A stretch of 64,000 nt of DNA from the NCBI GenBank assembly GCA_907165275.2, contig OU015675.1, positions 3,365,501-3,429,500 on the forward strand. The letters run 5' to 3'. This DNA is from Zygaena filipendulae. Its lineage: Eukaryota; Arthropoda; Insecta; Lepidoptera; Zygaenidae. Shown here one piece after another: positions 11,263 to 23,600 of this stretch. The stretch's first letter is position 1. Every line of letters begins with the position of its first letter. The notes under the pieces were generated by a model that worked only from the letters and a program-made list of their open reading frames with translations, was not told where the DNA came from and did not search any database. The translations under genes and the position numbers were made by a program.

Positions 11263-11430
11263 AATGCTACATCAAGAAATGGTGCGACTTAAACAGTATC
11301 TGCAAGTGAGATAGCATTATTAAACTATTATCACTTAACAATGACTATAAATTTAAGTGTGTCGAGATGTGAACAAAAATTAGTGCAGCCAATGTGACGT
11401 TCGGTATACCTGAGTGTCAGTGCCAAAACA
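11263..11430 (+). other. dpr: Candidate 5' UTR exon with upstream ORF
   Basis: A pyrimidine tract ending TCTTCTTTTCAG (AG at 11261-11262) makes a good acceptor, suggesting that the first coding exon starts with 5' UTR and that another non-coding exon lies upstream. A 17-codon upstream ORF, 11264-11314, begins at the second base after this acceptor and stops before the main ATG. Splicing here is inferred. Confidence 0.5.
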
Positions 11431-11647
11431 ATGTTTTGCTGTAAAGAACTGAAACTACTCTATGCAACTATTGTTCTGTTACTCGAAGCCGAATTGTTAG
11501 TGAACACAGATGCAATGGAGTCGTCAAAGTCTTCCATTTTGATAGCGCAAAACGCGGACGATATGAAATCGTTGGAGCTATGCACGACGAGGAACCAAAT
11601 GAGGTTGGGAAGTGTTTTTGGGAATTTCACTAGACATCACAAAAAAG
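11431..11647 (+). CDS. dpr: dpr coding exon 1 (signal peptide)
   Basis: Residues 1-72 plus one base of codon 73; donor GTAAAC at 11648. The ATG in AAAACAATGT is the first in-frame start after the stop-containing leader, and it is followed by a hydrophobic stretch LLYATIVLLLEAELLV. An NFT glycosylation site lies near the end. The frame runs on past the donor in the genome but there matches nothing. Confidence 0.85.
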
Positions 11648-14600
11648 GTAAACCATTCCATGTATTAAAACTTCATTATAAATCATTGTACAATTAAAAT
11701 TTAAATTTGAACGCTATTAACAGTTTTCAATAAAAGTGAGTTTTTAAATATAGATAATAGATATACTGCCAACGTAGGTATTTTATTGATATATACCTAT
11801 TACTATTTTGTGATAAAAAATAGTCTAGCAGTAGGCATAGAACAGACCGACCCATAGGCGGTTAATCCTTACTAATATTATAAATGCGAAAGTGAGTTTG
11901 TTTGTTACGCTTTCACGCCTTTACGGCTCAACCGATCATCATAAAATTTTGCATGCACGTTATCAGGGGTACAGAGAAAGACATGGGGTATTTTTATCCC
12001 GGAATTCCCGTGGGAACTTCGAAATTACCACGGGTGAAACTGCGTGGAACAGCTAGTGAATAAATATTTTATTTCGGATTCCAAAAGCTATAGCAGTGAA
12101 TTTTTTTTAATAGGTAAGTACAAGTAAACTTTTTGGGAACTGCGAAATTACAGAGGGTGAAATCGTGGGGGACAACTATGTACTTAAGACTAAATAACAT
12201 TCGTTAGTTATCTTCTATACTAATATTATAAAGAGGAAAAATTTGATTTTTTGTTTGTTTGTTTGTTACGACCGACCGACTACTGGACCGATTTAAAAAA
12301 TTCTTTCACCATTAGAAAGCTACATTATCCATGAGTAACATAGGCTATATTGTAATCCAAAATTCCTGCAGGAACTCCGAAATTATCGCGGGTGAAACCG
12401 CGGGGTACAGCTAGTCAGTAATAAAATATTCAAATGCCTTAAAGCCAGTATTTTCAAAGCCTACTTTTAAATTGTTTATGTAATCATTTTTTATTCAGTA
12501 TTCCTTAGGTATTCAAACTTTTCTTGTACCGTCAAAAGGGTTTATTTTTTTTAAACCTCTTGATCTTATTGCCTTTTTTGAAACACTGTTCTACCGTAAA
12601 TGTAAAATCGTTGTTGGCAACATTCGAAGTAATTTGAATAAAGACTTGTTAAGTCTTAAAGAATACCTTTCAGACTTTCAACTTTTCACGGGACTTAGAG
12701 TCTACTGAGTAAGATTAGTAAGTAATTTGTTGAACATAAGTTCAAAATTATTAAGTAGAGATTAAATTTATTTTAAGCTTTGGCAAGCTTACTACAAAAT
12801 ACGTCTTATAGAAGGTTTAAATTAAATGTCTTTCTATGTTTTGATTTCCTGGCACTGCAATTAGATCTCCATAATACTATACAGTGAAGGCTTAATTATG
12901 AATCGAATCGGTATTAGCGAATTTAATGAAAAATATTAAGATCGGTAATTTAGGTTAGGTTCGTTTTGAATTAAGTTAATTAGTGAAATCCGACTTCAAA
13001 TTTTAATCAGATCAAACCAAGAGACTATGTTGGTGATTCTAAAATATCTATTTCTAAAATAATAACTAATATAAAAATTACGAAAATTTGCTCACTACTG
13101 ACGAAGAATTATTTTAGATTGCTTTTCTAAACGTCTTTCGGATTTAGGTTTATGTATCATATGAGAAAGAAAAACCTTAAAATTTTGTGACACAAATTTA
13201 GTGAAATCCTCCAAAAATCAGCTTTTTTGTAAAACTTTACCTGAATTTTAGCCTCTGAAAATTTTTAGACAAAACATCTGCCGATAAACCTAACACGTGT
13301 AATAATAATAATAATCCACTTCAATAAGGATGAATAAGGATGTAGAAGTAATGAAGATTTCAATTTACTAATATATTTTTCACTAAATAATAGCAGTGTG
13401 TTTACTGCTTGGTTTAACAAAATCTCATTTTCCAGGTCACAGAAGAAGAACAACAACAACAACCTCTACCACAATAATTTACACAACAACAGAGGATGAG
13501 CCAAGAGAAACAACAGAATATGTTATTAATGTAAAACCAACAAATCCATCACCAAAAACACTGCGTCTGTCGTCTAATTTAGATAGTGATTTTAATGAAA
13601 ATGTAAATATAGATAACATACTAGACGGAGAACTAAATAGGCTAACTGATAGAGAAAGACATTCAAAACATAACGAGAGAATAGAAAAAGAAATCATCCA
13701 TGAATTAGACGAGACGTCCCTATCTTTAAACATCAACAAAGTAAAAAAAATGTATAGAGATTCAGCAACGTCAGCTATCAATAAGTTGAGTGGTAAAATT
13801 GGAAAGAGTGGTATATTTCTGACTGAAAATTGTACGACTGTCGTTGCACAAATTGGTACGACGGCGATCCTTCATTGCGAAGTCAGTGATATCACTGAAA
13901 ACACGGTAAGTATACTGGAATATGTACAATTGTACATAATCATCATAATATGCGAACGCTATTGAAATAAAATGAAATTTATTATACTCGATGATTGATT
14001 ACAAATCAATTATTTGTAAAATTGCACACGAAATTTTTAAAACAAACGTACCAAAGATTAAATGTGTTTGAAGGAATTTCCTTTGAACAAATAACAATAT
14101 GTATTACAAAATTAAAGATCATATATTTTAACATGATTATAATTGGATTAAATATCAAACCGGCTTCTGATAAAGTTACAAATGAGTTCCAAAACTCCAT
14201 TACAAATATGAAATATTATTCCCACACAAAATGTTAGCAACTTCGTTTCAGTTCAGTTCAGATTTTACATTTGTGACTGATTTTTACATCCTGGAGATGG
14301 TTGAGTCGTTTCAATGAGTAAATTTAATAGTTAAAATATTCTATAATCGTGTGCAAATAATGTTATAAAATCTTTAAAATAGTACAGATAGTAAAAAAAC
14401 TACTCATGCAAAAAAACACTAGTAGGTATCTTTATTACTAGGTAGGTACCTTCTAATATGGCAATCGAAGATCGCTTTGAGGTCTAAAGCAACGGTTTAA
14501 CTAGTCAATTTGGTGGCAAACACATCGATAAGATCAGCATTTTGTAACGTTACACCCATATCCATCAGGTGACGTGGATAAGGCGGAAAGATTACTCGCT

Positions 14601-17600
14601 CCTATCTGTGGGTCTTGTCACCTATAGCGCTGACAACAGATTCTTTTCCGCACACGGGCGACACGTCAAGGTAAGAAAAACGTAGTTACATAGACATACC
14701 GCCGCACTCAGAATCGTTTTAATAATTACTTAATTTTAAATAAATATTTTAAAAATAAATCTGCTAAGTTAATGTTAGGTTGGCATTTCACTTATTTACT
14801 GCCGCACTCAGAGTCGACTTTAATGATTACTTAGTTAAGTATAGATTTTTAAAACAAAACTGCCGCTACCAGACAAGTTTTTAATTTAATTTTAATTGGC
14901 ATTTAACTAATTAAGTTACATCTCAATAAATGACAATTAACATTAAATGACAATTACATGAACGTCTCTGATTGCGGCAGTTTTGTTTTAAAAGTCTATA
15001 CTTAACTAAGTAATCATTAAAGTCGACTCTGAGTGCGGCGGTAAGTTTCATTTATTTAAAGCCAATTAACATTAATTTAATGAACGTCTATGAGTGCAGC
15101 AGTGTTGTTTTTAAATCTTTACCTACTGAAAATTAAGTAATCGTTAAAACGACTCTGTGCGGTCGATAATCCTTATTTTATTAATACAAAGGTTTTCTTT
15201 TAAAACTATAAGTATATATGTGTTTACGTACCTGCCATGTTGGGGTCTAATTAAAAAACCAGTATCTCACTATACACTGTATATTTTTACAAAATAACAA
15301 CTCATAACAAGCATCTATCTAAAAATCCGTTAAGAAAATTGCATGCTTTATTTAAAAAAAGAAAAAAAAAGAATCTGAACAACTCTTAATTTCCGATTCT
15401 CGATGAAAATATTCAATTGGGGAGTGGAGTTGCGATTTTAACGAGGTTCAATCTTCTATGACTCTTCGCTGTTTCTAATTGCGTTGTCTCTTAAAAAAAC
15501 AGTTATTTTAATCTTATTCTTTAGAAAATACTGCCGAAGCGAATGAACGAACAGAACCAATTAGTGTATTGTACCTATGTGTATTATATGCTATATCTAT
15601 AGGGCTATTTTTAAATTGATGGCTGAGAAGTGATAGCTAAACTAATAGTACGGACCGCCAAGAGGGGATTTGTGGATTAGCTAAAGCGCGTCAGATGAAC
15701 ATAAGGGGGGTACCTTGCACCATGTTGAGTACCTCCACCAAATATAGGCCCTCTACACTGGTGGGTGCGTCTAGAATAACCGATCAGATTAGTAAAAAAA
15801 AATTGATAACTCGAGATACTCGAGCGCGTCAGATTAAGATATGGTGGGTTAATTACATAGTGAGAAGTATGTATATGAATAATCTGACCATTTGAACGTG
15901 ACGTAAGGGAGTTAGAGGATCACAAACTTGCAAAAAAAAAACGCAACTTCGACATTCTCGAGCGCAGTTGATTTATTTTTTATTTTAAAGTAAATAACTC
16001 AAGGATAGCGGGAAAAATATAATCTGCCGATTTTCATAAGCCTAAGAAACAAAAATCGTCTTCGAATCGAACGAGCAGCTGCAGTGAAACATGTACCTAT
16101 TCATATCTCTGTCTTTCTTTCTCTTTTACTTTTTCTCTATCTCTCACTCTCTCGCACCGACCTCACACTACTTTCCGTCGCCATAACGTCATCACAGTAT
16201 ATCACGGCGCTAAACGTGTCAAATTATAACTTTTTTTGGTCGGTTAAAATACATATTAAAATAAGTTAAGGTAAGTATTACATCAAACTATAGGTTCACC
16301 TATAACCTTTCACTTTAATGTAATTATATATATTATATAATAAAGCTCATCACAAAACAACGGGTTCATGTTATTATATGTAAAACGCTCTGGCTTGTTT
16401 GTGCTTTAAAGTTAGTTTTGTGAATAATATTTTGTGAGCTTTTACATATTTCATAGAAATATAAAGTGTGTTTTTCGTGAACAAGAAATAGCTCATAAAG
16501 TTATTAAACTTACACGTCAGAAAGAAAAAAAAATATTCAAAATAAATCATAATTTTTGTTTCTAGCAGTCAGATTAATAATACCCCTCAAAATTATTGTC
16601 AGATTTTAAGCCAACATAACTTGGAGTGCAAGCTGAACCTTCTGTAAAATAATCTGACGCGCTCGAGTATTTCAAAATTGAGATTTTTTTTTGCATTTTC
16701 AAAAATTCACTACTACCTTGCGTCACCTCCAAATTGGCAGATTTTCGAAGGGGAGCATTTTTAGGGCTCACTTAACATCCCCTTTGAATATCTGACGCGC
16801 TGGAGTAAATGTTTTTTTTTTTTTCATTTTCTCCACTTCCGGATGGCCGCCCCTACCACGCAAATCGGCAGATGAATATATTTTCGATATCAGAGACACC
16901 TTGGAGTATCTAAACTACAATATCTGACGCGCTCGAGTATTTCCATTTTAATATTTTTTTTACATTTTTGAAAGCCTGTAGAAGCTAAACCCACCGGTGA
17001 ATGAAAAAATATCATATGACCTTATTTTGTTTATATCTCCTAATCTTCAAAACCCAATAGGTCCCAACGACGCTCGAGTCGCTCCCGAATTAGCATCGGT
17101 ATCTCCCGTACTATAATATATATCTTGTCACCATGTTCGTTCCCATACTCCTCCGAAACGGCTTGACCGATTCTCATGAAATTTTTTATGCATATTCAGT
17201 AGGTCTGAGAATCGGCTACTATCTATTTTTCATTCCGGAATCCCCGCGGGAACTCCGAAACTCACGTGGGTGATACCGCGGGGCACAGCTAGTAATATAT
17301 ACGAGGTAGCTGTTCCCCATGGTCAATTTCCCGCGTTAATCGGAGTTTCCCCGGGAATTCCGAGTTGAAAATAGGTACCCTATGTTCTTTTTGTACCCTT
17401 ACAACGTGTATTTAAATTTCGTGATGTTTGATTCGCTTCGCTTCCAGCTGTCTGTATGTACGCTTAGATCTTTAATATTACGCAACGTATTTTCATGTCG
17501 TTTTCACAAATAGATAGAGTGATTCATGAGAAAGGTTTAGGTATATCTATTTTTATCCTGGAATTCCCGCAAGAACCCCGAAATTACCGCGGGTGAAGGT

Positions 17601-20600
17601 TTATTTTTAACTTAGAATAAACTGTTGAAACCACAAACAAAACACTTCAAATACCTAACCCATTTTTAACAACACTTTTCAGTGTAGTATCAGTATAACG
17701 AGCAGATCGATGGAACGGCCTTAGAACAAATATAACGACAATTTTAATGACATCGCTTGCGTTTCCAACTGAAAACTTAGCGTTGGATCAATGTCGCTTG
17801 GGTAAACTAATCAAAGTTTTAACAAGTTGCTTTTCCTTCAGGACTGGGCGTTACACATAAGGTTCGCGACCTCCGCCGACGCCGGTTACTATGAGTGTCA
17901 AGTGCCCACACACCCTCCCACCAGTATATTCTTCAAACTAGTGCTTGTTGGTAAGCTGTTATATAAGGTCTGCCCTCTTAGCCAAGTTGACAATCTTTAG
18001 TCTTTATCGCTACAGATTTAAGAACTTATCGTCATGTTACGAGGTCACGAAAAAATAGACTGACTGGACGATTTTTCAACTTGGCTGAAGAGACTGTATG
18101 TGCATCATTTGTCGATGAACGGATTGGTGCAGTAGGTCACTATGCTTACCTAAACTAATCAAAAGATTATGGTTTCGTTTCGGTAGGTATTTATTTATTT
18201 TGTATTTTTTTAGGGTTCCACTTTAGCCTGGGCCTGGGCATAATATACCCCTTTGCTTGGTTTCCACGAGACAAGCTTAGTGAGATCAAGTAGAATGTGA
18301 TTTTGTGATTTTGTGATTTGTGATTATTATTATTTACTATCGTATTCGCGATCACAAAAACAGTTTTATTTTATTTATTTATTTATTTATTCAGGAAACA
18401 TACTGCTATAATTATATACACTTGCTTGTGTTGTATAAATACAAAGAAAAGGGAAAATATCAGTAGAAAATCGTATGTATAAACTATTACCGTTACGATA
18501 TTGATTGTTGTGAAATCCTATCCATTCTCCGAACAGCTGCATACGCGGAAATAATGGGTGAATCCGAGAAGATAATCCACGAGGGATCGATGTTGAGGCT
18601 CGTCTGCCAAGTGCGGCGCTCCACCGAGCCGCCGTCGTACGTGTTCTGGTACTTCGAAAACAGAATGATCAATTATGATTTAAGTAAGTCAATTACACCG
18701 TGATTTATGTATAACTAGCTGACCCCCGCGATTTCATCCGCGGTAATTTCGGAGTTCCCGCGGAGGTTGCGGGAAAAAGTACTCTATGTCCTTCTTTGTA
18801 CCCCGACAGTAGTTTACGGTGATTAGCTCATCCCCGCATTAGTGCCGGAGTTCCCGCGGGAATTCCGGGATAAAAACTATCCTATCTTTTAAGTTGGTCC
18901 ATATCATAAATGGTTACAAAATTTTATCAAAATCCGTTCAGTATTTTCGGAGTACATCGTGGACAAACAACGTGACACGTGATTTATATATATTAAAATA
19001 CTAGCTGACCCGCGCGGTTTCACCCGCGATAATTTCGAAGTTACCGCGGAATTGTTCCATACACACTTTGCAACCCTTTTTCATCCCCTTAGGGGTTAAA
19101 TTTTCAAAAAACCTTTCTTATCGGATGTGTACGTCATACAAAGAACACACCCTCCAAGTTTTAGCTCTCTACGATCAGCGGTTTAGGCTGTGCGTTGATC
19201 CATCAGTCATTCAGGACAAAGCATTTTATATGTATAGATAATCATTATAGTTTATAATATGTCTTTAGTAGGTATCGAGATTGTAGGCAGCGGTCATAGC
19301 GACTGCATACCTGTCACGTTATTCTATATTTCAATCGCCATTCAGCAGCCATTTTGTTTTCCAAGAAAGAAACTGATTTTCGACAGAGAACCGTGTTTAA
19401 TCTTGGGGAACAATCAACTTTGTTATTGGTGTTTTGTCAAAATTATAGAATAGAAGTAGAAGAAGTTAATTTGTTTATTTTAACTTACTAAAACATTGCC
19501 ATTGAAAAAATTAAATGCAATAAATCGTGATAGACGCCAGAACTTCTATCTTATTCTGTTTTGATTGAAGAAGAAGAATACCAAATGAGCAAATAATCAC
19601 TACGTAGTACCACCTCGGTAAATACAATATTAATTATGATGTATTCACACTGCTTTGTGTATCAAATGACACCTTTTTATCTAGTACAGCTATTTTAAAA
19701 ACTAGCTACTAATAAAAAGACAGCCAAGTGCGAGTCGGACTATTGTCCGATTTTGTATTTAATCTCGTTTTATTTTTAAAATGAAACAATTATTTCTGGA
19801 TTGTTGGAAATTCTATCTCTAAAAATAGAATGGGTTAAATGGTGAATGAAACCACAGGAAGTATTAGGTAACTATACGAGTATATTAAACATATAAATTC
19901 CAACGCATCTTCTTGAAAGCGGGTTGGACCAGATATTAAGCGATTCATGTTGATTGCAACATATTGTTATAGGTATATTATGGGGCGATATTAAATTATT
20001 ACGACCACTCGTTGCCAGAGCTTGTTTGTACTACGAGTATAGCTATATAAAGGCGTAGAACTGCAGTTCATATGTATATTATTTAATCCCTCTTCTGATA
20101 TGTTCCCAAAGGTTGGGAAGGCAAATCTCTGAATATCTAAGTATCTACCGACTTTATGTTCAGCGTAATTTCACGCGCGTACAATTTTAATTATCTATAC
20201 GTTCACCATTTTACTTTCTTAAAATTTATATTTTGAATAAGCCTTTATTTACTCATCATCATAAAAGTTCTTTTTAGCTTTACCGGGAACTTATACAGAA
20301 ATAGATGTGTGAATTTTGTTTGTTTCGCAAGTTAGTTTATCATAGTATTGTTGTGGAAATGTGGTAGAATTTACATACTTAGTGATGAACAATGTATGGG
20401 AACAGTGAAATAAGATCAAATGAGGCGTTCGCCAGATGGTTGTAAAACCTCCAACAGAGTGTTCTTAAGGTTAAAATGTGATGAGTTGCTTTCAAAAGTT
20501 CCGCTGAATCATTAATATCATCATCATTATAATCATCATTTATATAGAAATGTATCTTACCAATGCATTTCAAATTTGAATGTAAACAAATAACTTAAAA

Positions 20601-23600
20601 AATATAAACGTTTGATTTGCTTATACGGATTTTGTATAAGACGAAAAAGGATAAACATAGAATTATTAGGTACATTCTTGCCGAGAGACGTAGTCTGTGG
20701 TTCCACCGCCCGTGAAATTGCATCACTGTGTGCGCTGAATATAATTCTTAGTTTATTAAAAGAATGATGCTATATTATTTTATATTTATTGGAAAAACTT
20801 TCTCCTTTAACAAAAAAGAAAAAGTACCTATAAAATTTACAAAATATAAACTTTGAAGTTCGCCACAGACTGAGTTTTCTAGGTCTTCCCCGAAGGAGTT
20901 ATGTAAAAAAATTACCAGAATTTCATTTTACGTCAGTCATTGGCGACACTAAGTCAGTGAGTTAATGCTACTCTCCAGCCATTGCCAGTGTACAGTTGAG
21001 TCAGATTATGACAATTAACCTGGCTCTACTAATCATGCACTGACGGAGACAACGTCACATTTAGATACCATCGCAACGATATACCTACAAGCACACATAT
21101 ACTGACATATTATTCAAGTGTAAGGTGAGGTGTAAGGTTAAACCAGAGACATAATATGGAAGGAGGGTATTCCATATTCAATTCTTCTTTTTAAAAAGAA
21201 GAAAAAAAAAAACGTATGACGTAAAAAAAATATATTCATGTAAATTGAGCGTGCAAGTTACTGACGCCTTGACGGATCATACCTCAGGATCATACCCTAA
21301 GGATCATTCGACGTCCCTTTCCTTTCTATCAAATGTAACGTTTTATATGTATAAGGTTTTCTCTGGGATTTGTCAGTGTTTTTTTTTTATATATATATTT
21401 TTATTGGTTATCTACATAAAAACACAAATTATATATCGATAGCTTTAATAGGCCCCTCGTTTTACTAACTATAACTCTGTTAACTCTAAAGCTAAACTAT
21501 GTATATTATTATAAAAATATTAAAAAATTCTTGAGTGTCGTGAAACACTCGGATAAAACGAAGTTTCTGCACCTCGTAGTGTCCGAGAAAGAAAAAAACC
21601 AATAAGCAACCAATAATTTACTAGCTTTGCCCTGCGGTTTGACCGCGTGAGTTTTGGAAATTCCCGCAGGAGCTCCAAAGTAGCCTAATTGACTCCTTAT
21701 AATATGAAAGAAAGCAAGAAAGGAAAGGAGTTTATTGGTTCCACATAAAAGGTACAAAATAAGAGACGGAAAAAATTGAAACTTAACAAATATCAGCTAA
21801 TTAGCAGTGAAACTTCCGTCAAAATTAGTCCAACTGTTTCGGAGATTCATCCGCGTGAGTTTTGGAATTCAAACAGGAGCGCCAAAGTAGCCTAACTGTA
21901 TCCTTATAATATGAAAGAAAGAAAGAAAGAAAAGGAGTTTATTGATCCCACATAAAAGGTACAAAATAAGATACGGAAAAAATAGAAACTTAACAAATAT
22001 CAGCTAATTAGCAGTGAAAGTCCCGTCAAAATCGGTCCAACTGTTTCGGATAATTTCTTTCAAAAAAACACGTTGTTCCATATAAAATTTGCAACCCCTT
22101 TTCACCCCCTTAGGAATAGAATTTTTAAAAATCCTTTCTTAGTGCACCGTCGTCGTGCAAAGAATATTCGTGCAAAATTTCATGGGCTTAGACCCAGCGG
22201 CTTCAGTTGTTCCATACAAACTATTCATCGCCTTTCCACCCCTTTGCGGGTTAAATTTCGGAAAAAACTTTCTTATCGGATGCCTATAATATCACAGAAA
22301 GAACACACCCTCCAAGTTTCTGGTCTCTACAATCAGCGGTTTAGGCTGTGCAATTATCAGTCAGTTATTCAGGGAAAAGCATTTTATATGTAGTATAGAT
22401 TAACATGTCAAAAAAAAAAATCCAGTTATTGTTACTTGACACTAGCTAATATATGCGAATGTCTATATGTTTTTAAATAAAAAAGTGAATGTTAACTTTT
22501 TTACACAGATGGCGTTAGTGTTCAAAACGGTCGACAAACGAGTGAACTTGTGATCGGCAAGGCGGAGCCCCGTCACGCCGGCAACTATACCTGCGTGCCA
22601 GCCAACGCCAAAGCTACTTCCGTGACTGTGCATGTCGTTCAGAGTGAGTAAAGTTCAACAGGGAAATCATTGAAATAAATTCTATAACGCTGCTTGCGGT
22701 AGAAGTTAACTGGTAGAGAAGCGACGCCTCCTACCTACATATATATTCAAAACGAGATGTTCGGTTACGTACAACGTAGGTATAGTTCGGTTATTTATCT
22801 TCAGACGCTGGATACTTGTTTACATAGATGTTAAACTCTATTAATGTAAACTGATATTGACCAAAGTTTCTAGCGAAGAGTAAAAAACTTAAGACTCAAC
22901 TAATTGAAAGATTCAATCTAATTGCTCTATTTACAAACACAAAGTTTTTATTTTAATTTCAGCTAACTTCTTTGAATATTTTCTGTTTAAAACTCTTGAA
23001 AATAGTGATACAGCCGCTGAGTATTTTCCCGCAACTGCAACCGCGTAAATTTCGAATTCCCTCAGGAACTCAGTTTCGAGAAAAATAGGTACATACTATA
23101 TTATTCGGGTATAATTGAAATTCAGTAATTTTTTTTTTTTAGGATTCATCAGTATTCCTTCCCTACGAAAAATAACTCTCTATACTAGAATTTATTTATT
23201 TTATTTAGTTTTTCCAGTCATATCATAAATAACTTGTGGCCTGTGGTTTCACCCGTGAATTTATTGAAAAGGGCGCCGGCGAGTGCAGTTTAAATTAATT
23301 AAAAATAAATTTAAAAACTCTTCTCCCCTTAAACCGACTGCGATGACAGAAATTAGTCTATATTACTTAGGCATAGTGCAGCTTTTACTAAATGAAAAAA
23401 AAAAAAAAAACATAAACAAAGTATTCAAGAAGAAAATTCAAAAATAATTTCTCTCCTAACTTCAGACGTTCTTTATCCATCTGTCGCCTTTTGTGACATC
23501 GTTAGTATCTACACCCGACACGATACAATGAACTTTTACGATTACAATGATATCATATTATTACTTACAGTCCCGGAGTCTGCACAGACGAGGTCGCTGG

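Noticed and set aside
13479..13781. 100-residue frame on the - strand opposite dpr exon 2
   Set aside because: Ser/Leu-rich shadow of the Thr- and polar-rich exon; the + strand has splice sites, phase and family match.
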